Below are positions 21,320 through 33,539 of a DNA stretch of 64,000 nt, piece after piece. The stretch spans positions 167,565-231,564 of the forward strand of contig CAJQUW010007983.1 of assembly GCA_907163375.1 (NCBI GenBank), read 5' to 3'. Both the position numbers and the translations under genes were made by a program. The notes beneath the pieces were generated by a model. It had not been told where the DNA came from and searched no databases. It was given only the letters and a program-made list of their open reading frames with translations. Each line of letters opens with the position of its first letter. Position 1 is the stretch's first letter. The DNA is from Prostheceraeus crozeri. Taxonomy: Eukaryota > Platyhelminthes > Polycladida > Euryleptidae.

Positions 21320-21605
21320 ATTGCGTGGTAAGTAATGACCAGAAATTCAAAACCGCTAGGCATTGCCATTTTCGTACCTTTGAAGCGTGTGTGGAGGCAA
21401 ACGTTGACTGAGTGGAAACATAACCATGGACGCAAATTGCCCTCAATTTCAAAGGATGCCCTTCCCAAGCTCATCAATTTAGACACAATGGATAAGCTAC
21501 TTGAAAGTAGCGGATCATAGAATATTATATCGGGATTCGAAAAGGCCGAGATCGTTCCTCTGAATCGTGATAGAGTACTAGAACAATAACCTGAAAACGG
21601 TCAGG
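21320..21605 (+). pseudogene. CENP-B/jerky-type (DDE_1) transposase C-terminal fragment
   Basis: One frame reads NSKPLGIAIFVPLKRVWRQT, then LTEWKHNHGRKLPSISKDAL and PKLINL, and after a stop NIISGFEKAEIVPLNRDRVL. This is the C-terminal end of pogo/CENP-B-like transposases (PLD.A.FRP.K..WR..L..WK.......L.K..FP.LL..L ... N...GFRK.GI.P.N...VL). The catalytic core upstream is not found. It looks like a different family member from the fragment at 13860-14440. Confidence 0.7.
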
Positions 21606-23970
21606 TATATTATGAAGACATGGGAGGTACGGTGTGCCCAAATCTATAAGTATTCATAGTTTTTTGCTCATGTCTCCTGAAAAGTTTCGGAAACTTCTTT
21701 ACGTTAGCTATTATAGGTAAATCTGACGAAGTAGTATAGAAGTTTTATTGTATACTGAAAAGCCGGAAGCTCATACAATTATTCTTTATTCCCTGCGCAC
21801 GCTGTCTTTTTGAGGGTAAACGACAGAATGAAACCTACAATGATCACAACGGACGGATTACGCCTACGAACACAAATCAAAATGGCATGATCATTATATC
21901 TGACGCAAACAGGAATACATGATGGTCACAATAAATAAAGGTATAGCAAACTCTCTACTGAAAACACAGGTCAAAAGTAATGATAAATTATAGTAAAAAG
22001 AAAAATAGAGGTTCATTATTCATCATTACTTTTGTTGCGGCGTTGGTTTTTACTACATGTTGCGGCACAACCATTTCGGTTGTGATTGCGGTTGTCGCGC
22101 AACTTTTTTCGAGGAGTTGTTAAAGTGATTTCGCCTTTCCAGCGCATTTCGCAACCCGCAAAGATGACTACTATTAAAAGAATGGTAGTAAAGTCTCACC
22201 ATTGCAATCATTCGCGAGGGAATTTTTATTCTTGTCTATGAGGAAAGCTTTCTACATCAATGTATGGTACATGCTGATCAATGGCCCTAGACAACTTGGT
22301 TTTGTATTTGTTTACTTTCCTCTGATGTAAATCTCTTATCTCATAAAATGGATCAGGATAACTTGATATCAAAATGAAATTAAAACGATATTTCACAGAT
22401 ATGATAAAGCTGTGAACATGTCACTACAGTATATTGTACTTAGTGAATGTAACGAAAATAGATAAAGTATCTAATACTACATGTACAATCTTAAACATGG
22501 TCTGTGTGTTAATTATTTCATACAAATTTACAAATAATTTCATTGGACATCTCTTTGAAATTTCTCTCATATCTTTGCGGTTTTTGGCATCATTTCTACT
22601 CTATCGAATTAGTCGTTGTAACCATAGAGTAAGTATATTAGGTAGAGTGGTAACTCAGAATATATTAAATCCCCAATGTGTATGCAGTTTCGATTTCATT
22701 CAATGAACTCGAGGTGAATGCAGTTGGAACTGTTTCCAAATGTAAGATGTCCACATTTATGCAGTTTTGAAGAAATTAACACGGAACTGATCATGATACC
22801 ATAATGCAGAAGGAAATGATATTATTTTGCAGATCCTCCGTGTCATGACAGCCTTGGAGAGGTTATGTTTGTTAAATTGGCAACTCGATGACCTGCTGCT
22901 GCTTTCATGCTGAACCTCAAGAGAATCCTCTCAAGCATGATCATTAAGCAACCTGCCACTGGCAGAGCAAAATAACATAATCAAAGACAATGATTTCAAT
23001 TGACTTAAAAAGATTTAAATGGTTCTACATCACTATTCAGATTCAAGAAATGAAACATTTATTTAGTGAATCATGAAATCATGCCGATGAAAATTGAATT
23101 AAAAATATAAAATTGCAACCAAGAAAGCACAAGATCTCGGCTTTTTCATGAAGACTTCCATTATAATGCCGTGAATTAGATTTCCTTGATCATCAGCATA
23201 ATTTCCGCTTGATTGATGACATCCTTGTTAGCAAATATTCATTCCTTTGATAATTAATTTGTTTCACACTACTTATAAAGGGGACGTCATCTCGGTAGTA
23301 TATAAATACAGGAATAATTTGAAATAATTTATCTTTTTAAAAAGTGCTCAAATAATTTTTTAGACCCCAGGAACGTAATCTCCGCAAAAACTGAATCTTT
23401 TCATATAAAAATTTTCACTGTATACAGATACTTGTTTGAGTCGACACTCTACCCATATATACTTACTCTATGGTTGTAGCGCTTACCCCTAGAAGAGAGT
23501 ACAATCAAATGTGGCTGATGGTCATTCCTGAAGACTACCTGCGGTATTTGAATGGATCGATTTAAACCTGGGATGAAGCTTTTATGCTGCTATAAAATTA
23601 TCCTGATTCCTGTAGTACGATAGCTTTCAGGCATTTCTTATCGAGCTAAATTTCTGGACTTTTAGTCCGAGTCAGGTTTCAAAATTCATGAAATCAGACC
23701 AGACACTTATCTTCACAATGGACATCTTACTTTCGGGGAAGTATATAGCACCACTGGAAAACCTAACTCATCAACTTTTTGGTAGACCTCCGTGGTATTT
23801 ATTACAGAATACGAAATATGCACCTACAGATTAAAAAATAGCTTTTCAGAAAGCGACAATTGAATTTCAGACATAAAATGTGGATTTCAGATAGACCATG
23901 TATTGGAGAAAGGTAAATTTGTGCGGTAATCGTGTGATACGTGTGGTCAATAAGTGAATAAATGTTTATG
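21606..23970. other. No gene seen; GC-rich hairpin at 22059-22103
   Basis: The region is AT-rich. A local hairpin has GTTGCG at 22059 pairing with CGCAAC ending at 22103, and an inner CACAACC-ATTTC-GGTTGTG stem. A CGCAACCCGCAAA word follows near 22150. It could be a terminal piece of an unknown element. Confidence 0.35.
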
Positions 23971-23973
23971 TCC

Positions 23974-24450
23974 ACAATTTTTGAAAAACAGCAAGAACAC
24001 ATTTGAACACACAATAAGCCCATAAAACATTATGTAAAGAAAAACCGTCTACGGCCAATGAAGTTTTGCATTGAAGTTTTTCGAGTCGGATTACAGCTTT
24101 GTATTCTATGCTCAGGCGAACTGGCACCCTGCAATGTTTATGATTAAGCTGTAAGTGGAAATGCTTCAGATTTGATCTCTCTTTGACGTTCGTTCGTACA
24201 TGAGCCGACAAGTCTAATGTTGAGGAACGTGCTATGGCAATGGACTTTGGTTGGTTTTGTGATGGGAAAGCCATAAGCTAAAAATAGCAACAAGCACATT
24301 AGAAGACACTAAGAGTGCAATATTCCAATGCAATTGTCGATCGTTTTCAGTATTCAACAAACCACAATTTCCACAATTTTTGAAAAACAGCAAGAACACA
24401 TTTGAACATGTGTTCAATTATGAGCCCATAAAAAATTATGTAAAGAAAAT
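23974..24450 (+). repeat. Direct-repeat pair, about 75 bp, 399 bp apart
   Basis: CACAATTTTTGAAAAACAGC at 23974 recurs at 24373. Both copies continue through AAGAACACATTTGAACA and end with GCCCATAAAA.ATTATGTAAAG. The second copy has an extra ATGTGTTCAATT segment. The pair flanks about 325 bp of unrecognised sequence, which could be a unit tandemly duplicated once or a small element with direct terminal repeats. Confidence 0.7.
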
Positions 24451-25205
24451 CTGTAATTTAGCAAGTCAAATTTGCTACTGACTGCTGGCTGATATTACAA
24501 AATTTTCTGTCTCCGAAGTGCGTGTATTGTACATCATTAAACTTGATTTGAAATGATTTGCTGAAGTGAAATTTATTTCCTTATTAATGAGGGAATTCCA
24601 GTTATTTTCAACATAAATTGAGATTTCTTTCCACCCCTATTCCGGTCTCTTGGGTCTATGTTGATGACCGCAAGTAAGAGAGATTGGGAAAAACTCGCCA
24701 AATAAGGGATGTCATAACATTTTTTCATTGAAGATGTGTTCCACACTTTGAGCGGTACCTGCACAACATCAATCACAATCTATTGTATGCCGTTAAGTTG
24801 TTAATTAAGCAAAGCTTTGCAATTCACTGTCAAATGTTCAGGTAGAAGGCCCTATCCCTATCACATGTGGTTGCATTGATTACATCTCCCAGGCTAAAAG
24901 TGTTTCTGCGTGTCATAAGCCACCTCATGCAATGAAATTGTTCAAGATATGAAATAATGTTGCGATAGATAGGCAAAAGAATGCACGATTCCTACAAAAT
25001 TCATGTGTTAGAATAGAAGATTTTGGAAGCTATATATGAGATAAAGCAGGTTTGAAAGTGCATGTTCATGCAATACATATACAGCATTACCAAGAAAGGC
25101 ATACAAGCTTCTATTCATCATAGGGTGCGGCGCTATAAACTTCTAAAGTACGATTATTGTTTCACTGAATTACCGTTGCATTTTCTATGCATAATACTGT
25201 CACGA
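24451..25205. other. No gene seen; left flank of the first satellite
   Basis: Unique AT-rich DNA leading into the 21-bp array. No open frame with recognisable content. Confidence 0.35.
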
Positions 25206-28200
25206 ATGTGCCTTTCTGAAATGCATGTTTCATTTCTGAAGTGCATATTTCGCATTCTGAAGTGCATATTTCATTTCTGAAGTGCACATTTCACATTCTG
25301 AAATGCATATTTCACATTCTGAAGTGCACATTTCACATTCTGAAATGCACATTTCACATTCTGAAGTGCATGTTTCGCATTCTGAAGTGCATGTTTCGCA
25401 TTCTGAAGTGCATATTTCCCATTCTGAAGTGCACATTTCGCATTCTGAAATCCACATTTCGGATTCTGAAGTGCATATTTCGCATTCTGAAATGCATGTT
25501 TCATTTCTGAAGTGCACATTTCGCATTCTGAAATGCATGTTTCATTTCTGAAATGCACATTTCACATTCTGAAGTGCACATTTCGCATTCTGAAGTGCAC
25601 ATTTCGCATTCTGAAGTGCATGTTTCGCATTCTGAAGTGCACATTTCGCATTCTGAAATCCACATTTCGGATTCTGAAGTGCATATTTCGCATTCTGAAG
25701 TGCATGTTTCATTTCTGAAATGCACATTTCACAATCTGAAGTGCACATTTCGCATTCTGAAGTGCATATTTCGCATTCTGAAGTGCACATTTCGCATTCT
25801 GAAATCCACAGTTCGGATTCTGAAGTGCATATTTCGCATTCTGAAATGCATGTTTCATTTCTGAAATGCATGTTTCATTTCTGAAGTGCATATTTCGCAT
25901 TCTGAAGTGCATATTTCGGATTCTGAAGTTCATATTTCGCATTCTGAAGTGCATATTTCGCATTCTGAAGTGCATGTTTCACATTCTTAACTGCATGTTT
26001 CATTTCTGAAGTGCATGTTTCACATTCTTAACTGCATGTTTCATTTCTGAAGTGCATGTATCATTTCTGAAGTGCATATTTCACATTCTTAACTGCATGT
26101 TTCATTTCTGAAGTGCATATTTCGCATTCAGAAGTGCACATTTCGGATTCTGAAGTCCATGTTTCATTTCTGAAATGCACATTTCACATTCTGAAGTACA
26201 TGTTTCGCATTCTGAAATGCACATTTCGGATTCCGAAGTCCATGTTTTAATTTCTGAAGTGCATATTTCGCATTCTGAAGTGCATGTTTCATTTCTGAAG
26301 TGCATGTTTCATTTCTGAAGTGCATGCTTCGCATTCTGAAGTGCATATTTCGCACTCTGAACTGCATATTTCGCATTCTGAAGTGCATATTTCGCATTCT
26401 AAAATGCATGTTTCCCATTCTGAATTGCATGTTTCATTTCTGAAGTGCATATTTCATTTCTGAAGTGCATGTTTCGCATTCTAAACTGCATATTTCGCAT
26501 TCTGAAGTGCATATTTCGCATTCTGAAATGCATGTTTCGCATTCTGAAGTGCATGTTTCGTATTCTGAAGTGCACATTTCGCATTCTGAAATGCATATTT
26601 CGCATTCTGAAGTGCATATTTCGCATTCTGAAGTCCACATTTCGGATTCTGAAGTGCATATTTCGCATTCTGAAATCCACATTTCGGAATCTGAAGTGCA
26701 TATTTCGCATTCTGAAATGCATGTTTCATTTCTGAAATGCATGTTTCATTTCTGAAATGCATGTTTCATTTCTGAAATGCACATTTCACATTCTGAAGTG
26801 CACATTTCGCATTCTGAAGTGCATGTTTCGCATTCTGAAGTGCACATTTCGCATTTTGAAATCCACAGTTCGGATTCTGAAGTGCATATTTCGCATTCTG
26901 AAATGCATGTTTCATTTCTGAAATGCATGTTTCATTTCTGAAGTGCATATTTCGCATTCTGAAGTGCATATTTCGGATTCTGAAGTTCATATTTCGCATT
27001 CTGAAGTGCATATTTCGCATTCTGAAGTGCATGTTTCATTTCTGAAGTGCATATTTCGCATTGTGAAGTGCATGTTTCGCATTCTGAAGTGCATATTTCG
27101 CATTCTGAAGTGCATATTTCGCATTTTGAAGTCCACATTTCGCATTCTGAAGTGCATGTTTCATTTCTGAAGTGCATATTTCGTATTCTGATGTGCATGT
27201 TTCATTTCTGAAATGCATGTTTCATTTCTGGAATGCATGTTTCATTTCTGAAGTTCACATTTCGCATTCTGAAGTGCATATTTCGCATTCCGATGTGCAT
27301 GTTTCATTTCTGAAATGTATGTTTCGCATTATGAAGTGCATATTTCGCATTCTGAAGTATATATTTCGCATTCTGATGTGCATGTTTCATTTCTGAAGTG
27401 CATATTTCGCATTCTGAAGTGCATGTTTCATTCCTGAAAATCATGTTTCATTTCTGAAGTGCACATTTCGGATTCTGAAAATCATGTTTCATTTCTGAAG
27501 TGCATATTTCGCATTCTGAAGTGCATGTTTCGCATTCTGAAGTGCACATTTCGGATTCTGAAGTGCATATTTCGCATTCTGAAGTGCATGTTTCGCATTC
27601 TGAAGTGCACATTTCGGATTCTGAAATGCATATTTCGCATTCTGAAGTGCATGTTTCATTTCTGAAGTGCATATTTCGCATTCTGAAGTGCATATTTCGA
27701 ATTCTGATGTGAATGTTTCATTTCTGAAATGCATGTTTCATTTTTGAAGTGCATGTTTCGCATTCTGAAGTCCACATTTCGCATTCTGAAGTCCACATTT
27801 CGCATTCTGAAGTGCATATTTCGCATTCTGAAGTCCACATTTCGCATTCTGAACTGCATATTTTGCATTATGAAATGCATGTTTCGCATTATGAAATGCA
27901 TGTTTCATTTCTGAAGTGCATGTTTCGCATTATGAAATGCACATTTCGGATTCTGAAGTGCATATTTCGCATTCTGAAGTGCATATTTCGCATTCTGAAA
28001 TGCACATTTCGGATTCTGAAGTGCATATTTCGCATTATGAAATGCATGTTTCATTTCTGAAATGCATGTTTCGCGTTCTGAAGTGCATATTTCGCATTCT
28101 GAAGTCCACATTTCGCATTCTGAACTGCATATTTTGCATTATGAAATGCATGTTTCGCATTATGAAATGCATGTTTCATTTCTGAAGTGCATGTTTCGCA

Positions 28201-30478
28201 TTATGAAATGCACATTTCGGATTCTGAAGTGCATATTTCGTATTCTGAAGTGCATGTTTCGCATTCTGAAGTCCACATTTCGCATTCTGAACTGCATATT
28301 TCGCATTATGAAATGCATGTTTCATTTCTGAAGTGCATATTTCGCATTCTGAAGTGCATGTTTCGCATTCTGAAGTGCATATTTCGCATTCTGAAGTGCA
28401 TATTTCGCATTTTGAAGTCCACATTTCGCATTCTGAAGTGCATGTTTCATTTCTGAAGTGCATATTTCGTATTCTGATGTGCATGTTTCATTTCTGAAAT
28501 GCATGTTTCATTTCTGGAATGCATGTTTCATTTCTGAAGTTCACATTTCGCATTCTGAAGTGCATATTTCGCATTCCGATGTGCATGTTTCATTTCTGAA
28601 ATGTATGTTTCGCATTATGAAGTGCATATTTCGCATTCTGAAGTATATATTTCGCATTCTTATGTGCATGTTTCATTTCTGAAGTGCATATTTCGCATTC
28701 TGAAGTGCATGTTTCATTCCTGAAAATCATGTTTCATTTCTGAAGTGCACATTTCGGATTCTGAAAATCATGTTTCATTTCTGAAGTGCATATTTCGCAT
28801 TCTGAAGTGCATGTTTCGCATTCTGAAGTGCACATTTCGGATTCTGAAGTGCATATTTCGCATTCTGAAGTGCATGTTTCGCATTCTGAAGTGCACATTT
28901 CGGATTCTGAAATGCATATTTTGCATTCTGAAGTGCATGTTTCATTTCTGAAGTGCATATTTCGCATTCTGAAGTGCATATTTCGAATTCTGATGTGAAT
29001 GTTTCATTTCTGAAATGCATGTTTCATTTTTGAAGTGCATGTTTCGCATCCTGAAGTCCACATTTCGCATTCTGAAGTCCACATTTCGCATTCTGAAGTG
29101 CATATTTCGCATTCTGAAGTCCACATTTCGCATTCTGAACTGCATATTTTGCATTATGAAATGCATGTTTCGCATTATGAAATGCATGTTTCATTTCTGA
29201 AGTGCATGTTTCGCATTATGAAATGCACATTTCGGATTCTGAAGTGCATATTTCGCATTCTGAAGTGCATATTTCGCATTCTGAAATGCACATTTCGGAT
29301 TCTGAAGTGCATATTTCGCATTATGAAATGCATGTTTCATTTCTGAAATGCATGTTTCGCGTTCTGAAGTGCATATTTCGCATTCTGAAGTCCACATTTC
29401 GCATTCTGAACTGCATATTTTGCATTATGAAATGCATGTTTCGCATTATGAAATGCATGTTTCATTTCTGAAGTGCATGTTTCGCATTATGAAATGCACA
29501 TTTCGGATTCTGAAGTGCATATTTCGGATTCTGAAGTGCATGTTTCGCATTCTGAAGTCCACATTTCGCATTCTGAACTGCATATTTCGCATTATGAAAT
29601 GCATGTTTCATTTCTGAAATGCATGTTTCGCATTCTGAAGTGCATGTCTCATTTCCGAAGTGCATGTTTCGCATTATGAAGTGCATATTTCATTTCTGAA
29701 GTGCATATTTCGCATTCTGAAATGCATGTTTCGCATTATGAAATGCATGTTTCATTTCTGAAGTGCATGTTTCGCATTATGAAATGCACATTTCGGATTC
29801 TGAAGTGCATATTTTGCATTCTGAAATGCATGTTTTATTTCTGAAGTGCATGTTTCGCATTCTGAAGTGCATGTTTCGCATTATGAAGTGCATATTTCAT
29901 TTCTGAAGTGCATATTTCGCATTATGAAATGCATGTTTCGCATTATGAAATGCATGTTTCATTTCTGAAGTGCATGTTTCGCATTATGAAATGCACATTT
30001 CGGATTCTGAAGTGCATATTTTGCATTCTGAAATGCATGTTTTATTTCTGAAGTGCATATTTCGCATTCTGAAGTGCATATTTCGCATTCTGAAGTGCAT
30101 ATTTCGCATTCTGAAGTTCACATTTCGCATTCTGAAATGCACATTTCGGATTCTGAAGTGCATGTTTCATTTCTGAAGTGCATATTTCGCATTCTGAACT
30201 GCATATTTCGCATTCTGAAATGCACATTTCGGATTCTGAAGTGCACATTTTGCATTCTGAACTGCATATTTCGCATTCTGAAATGCACATTTCGGATTCT
30301 GAAGTGCACATTTCGCATTCTGAAGTGCATATTTCGCATTCTGAAATGCACATTTCACATTCTGAAGTGCATGTTTCATTTCTGAAGTGGATGTTTTGCA
30401 TTCTGAAGTGCATATTTCGGATTCTGAAGTGCATATTTCGCATTCTGAAGTGCATGTCTCATTTCTAAATTTCATGTT
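25206..30478 (+). repeat. Satellite/minisatellite array, 20/21-bp unit, about 5.3 kb
   Basis: About 250 head-to-tail copies. The 21-bp form has the core GCATATTTCGCATTCTGAA followed by GT. A 20-bp form has the core GCATGTTTCATTTCTGAA and recurs at irregular intervals. Common subtypes differ at CATA/CATG/CACA, TCGC/TCGG/TCAC and GTGC/ATGC/GTCC positions. Because 21 is divisible by three, the 21-bp runs are open in several frames and give heptad-like peptides such as HISHSEV and CIFRILK. The 20-bp form then closes the plus frame at a TGA. The left edge is at about 25206 and the right edge dissolves at about 30478 into unique DNA. Confidence 0.97.
27032..29603 (+). repeat. 1286-bp block duplicated in tandem inside the 21-bp array
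   Basis: Copy 1 is about 27032-28317 and copy 2 about 28318-29603. Irregular landmarks recur at an offset of exactly 1286, for example TCGTATTCTGATG at 27181 and 28467, and CATTTCTGGAATG shortly after each. I count only about five single-base differences between the copies, far fewer than between neighbouring 21-bp units. 1286 is not a multiple of 21, because each copy contains many 20-bp units. Confidence 0.9.
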
Positions 30479-31375
30479 TACTTCTCCGAAATATTTATGG
30501 AAAAGTTGTAGAATTCAATTCGAATTTTATAGAGCAAACTTCTAATTGTGCTACACAATTTGAAAATAACTGGTCTCTTCCAATTCAATTTTTTCAGTAC
30601 TTTCAAATGACTATCCTAGCACTTTGCATGTACGTCTCAGCAGTAGCTCTAGCGGAATTCCTTAAATCCAGATGAAAGCAGAAATTATAGAGGTTTGCAG
30701 TAAATATTGCAATAGTTATAATGACTAAATTATTAGCATTACTCGAAATATAAATAATTCAAATTCAAGAAGAAGTACAATCTCTCACAGACAAGACGTT
30801 GTCAGGAATTATGCTGCACTTTGTTTATCCTGAAGCTATTCAAATGGATTGCAGAATGCTCATTTATGCTTCCAACATTGATTTACACAACAATTTCACT
30901 AATTCAAATGATGTCAACAGTAAAGACACATATTCAAGAAAGAATCCCGTCTACAGGTAAATACATGTAATAATAATCTGCTGAAGCGCTGTCGTGTAGG
31001 CTTTACTCAGGGAATGAAGAGTAAATAGTAGCAATGTTGCAAAGTGTTGAGTAAGATGTTGTATAGTTCATGTCCATAGGCCCAGTCTTTGCTTGGGTGA
31101 CTGCCATGCTCAAACATCAATCTTGGTGAGGAAAGTTAGCATTAGAATACACGAATTTTTGGATGTCTACATTTGCTTTTAGATCAATTTTCAGGAGTCA
31201 TGAGTGATTTCAATGCCTCATTCTTTATATTATTTACAGTGATTGCTACTTGTTTTGAACGAATGCGGTGTAATTTAAAAAATCATGAAATTTTCGATTT
31301 TTCCAGACACGGGCATTCCGTATGGGAAACAGAATTGAAGGCGTGTGTCGATATCCACAATGTAATTCAAGTAAT
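30479..31375. other. No gene seen
   Basis: Unique AT-rich spacer after the first satellite. The frame at 31173-31382 has no recognisable motif. Confidence 0.35.
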
Positions 31376-31429
31376 TTTTTAGGTAAAAGTTGTTTCGATA
31401 CTTTTGCACAGTTGAAATTGTGGGATGTT

Positions 31430-31740
31430 AGACAAATGTTAGATCAATTCAAAACATAAATTCATTTTGTTTGAATCCCAAATTCTAAATAAATCTAAAG
31501 TGTACTTAAAGTTTTTATTGTTAGTGCATTCCAATGATTTTTAGTTAAAAATTCGCATGAGAGTAATGACAGCGAAAAATATTATCCAAAGCAATGAATA
31601 TAATTCAAGAATGAAAAATGCCTGCATGTAAGCAACTTTCTAACTCATCTGTGTCTCCGAATAATTCAGCGGAACAGGAGCTACTTTGTAAATTTATAGC
31701 CCTCACAATATCATCGTGTCATTACTGATTTTCAATGCGA
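31430..31740 (+). repeat. Dispersed repeat copy 2 (partner near 9230-9490)
   Basis: GATCAATTCAAAACATAAAT near 31442 opens a stretch with ordered but diverged similarity to 9230-9490, including CATGAGAG..ATGAC and TGTAAATTTATAGC-like blocks. It is probably an old interspersed element of unknown type. Confidence 0.4.
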
Positions 31741-31992
31741 AAATGATCACATCGGCATGCTGAAGGACATACATATCAAGTAATTGCAGAAATTGTCTAT
31801 TAAAAAATCATAAAATGTATTAAATCGCTAAAGGACGCCTACCTTGATGACATTAAGGTAGAAATGCAAATGTATAATTAATTGCCATCTCATATACTTG
31901 CCTTATCTGCAAAGTTATCAGATAAATAGTTGCGAGAAATACATTAAGTTGACTAAGTTTAACATTTCGTCACCGTTCACTTTTTTACTAGG

Positions 31993-33354
31993 TAAACCCC
32001 GCTCCGGGGTACCTCAGCACCCCACAAGCACCCCACAAGCACCCATGCATATTTCACGCATCTCATTAGTTCAGCTACTGTCAATCTTATCTACATAGTT
32101 GAGATATTTTATCAATTCATTCTACTTAAACGAAGTATTTTTTCAATTATTTATGAAAGTTTCATTTATTTACAAATTTTTCAAAACATTTCTAAAATAT
32201 GATTTAATTTCGATTAAATGGATTTTTGAGTTGATTTGATTCATTCAAATTATGTGCCCAATGTTGATGTCAAGACATTTCAGAAATTTTATCTTCCCAA
32301 TGTAGAAATCATTTTTTCAAAAAAGGAGCTCAAGCGTGACTACAATCTTTGCACAACACTGCTTGATGGTGTCCACAAATAAAACATCTGCATTTAGCTC
32401 AAGATGTTTTCTATCTTTGTTTCTACGACAAAAATTGCAGCCTCCTTGTTGGAGTTGATGAGGAGATACAGGAACTACCAGGTTTGAATTCTGTGTCAAC
32501 TCCGATGCGAATCATTTAGCATCGCACGCTGATTTTATATCTTAGATTTAACTCTTCTCTCTTCGAAAGGACAGTGAAAGCCGTTTGCTCCTTGAAATTG
32601 TAGTGTCTCGCGGTCATGCTGCCACAGCTGCAGTGGATTCGAGACTGTTTTTGCACTTGATAATGCCGCGTAAATGGCACTGTCAACTAAAGTAAAAAAT
32701 ACATGAACTGGCCAGCTCTGATATCTCCTTTTCACAATGTGAGTCATCACAATAATCACGTGAGCCTTACATTTATCCATAGCCTAATCATTTTTTTGTT
32801 CACAGCAGTTAGCTAATGCATTTTACGGTCGGTGTACAAAGCTGATTAGCGTATATTGACGAATTTTAAGTAAACGTGTGATCATGTGCTGTCCGAATGA
32901 CTCAACGTCATGACCAAAGAAAGTGGAAAAATAAGACTGGCAAAAGTAGGAGCCGTGAAATGTCTATGTTACGAAATCTACTATCCGTTTCTTCCTGCAC
33001 AGGTGTTATACTGCACTTCATACTAACTCTATCCTTGCTCATATGCCATACCCTTACTTTGTAAGAGTGTATTTTCCAGTTCAATAAAACAGACACTTTC
33101 ACGCGTGATTATTGACTTATACACAAGATGAAACTGAATAGGCCTACCTGCACTAAGATAGGCGCACTATGTAATTCATATAAACATTAAATTCATTCAT
33201 AATTTTAGCCAGCTATGACATTTATATAATGAATTTGTCTATGTCTCAGATAAGAGAAATGATATCTAGTTAGGCTTTCCTGAAATAAATCAGTAATTAA
33301 ACCCAATAATGCTTGATTTTACAGGGGTGCTCAGGCACCCCAGAGCGGCGTTTA
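31993..33354. mobile_element. piggyBac-like element, about 1.36 kb, with inverted ends
   Basis: The left end TAAACCCCGCTCCGGGGTAC at 31993 and the reverse complement of the right end, TAAACGCCGCTCTGGGGTGC, match at nearly every base and continue into CT.AGCACCCC. The right junction reads TTTAAA, containing the TTAA that piggyBac duplicates. The left has GTAA, perhaps a mutated TTAA. A minus-strand transposase tail lies inside. A further copy of the end motif (GCACCCCAAAACGGTGTTTA) sits outside at about 33511-33530. Confidence 0.65.
32310..32790 (-). pseudogene. piggyBac-like transposase C-terminal fragment
   Basis: The minus-strand frame at 32780-32535 reads MDKCKAHVIIVMTHIVKRRY, then QSWPVHVFFTLVDSAIYAAL, matching the conserved piggyBac core (VD.CD......R.T..W....F..L.D....NA). 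A second frame at 32499-32317 reads GGCNFCRRNKDRK and later IKQCCAKIVV, resembling the cysteine-rich C-terminal domain with most cysteines lost. Stops separate the frames. A further minus-strand frame at 32908-33102 (KIHSYKVRVWHMSKDRV) may be the more N-terminal K.....VW strand, but that is weaker. Confidence 0.6.
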
Positions 33355-33539
33355 AATGGACGTTTTTGATTTCTACATGATTACATTTTTTGTAGTGAAT
33401 TGGGTTTCTACTGAAAGAAGGCAAAAGTTGATAAAAAGTCACAACATTTCAAGAGTTAAACATAATTTCTTCAACTAATATTTTACTTCAAGCATGCTTG
33501 AGTTGCCTGTGCACCCCAAAACGGTGTTTAGCCGTTAAG

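Noticed and set aside
21283-21486. Minus-strand frame over the CENP-B-type fragment
   Set aside because: It is antisense to a plus-strand frame with clear transposase C-terminal motifs.
25206-30478. Many 60-137-codon frames on both strands (HISHSEV-, CIFRILK-, ALQNAKY- and CTSECE-type peptides)
   Set aside because: They are direct readings of a 21-bp tandem unit in different frames. They end wherever a 20-bp unit occurs and overlap on both strands.
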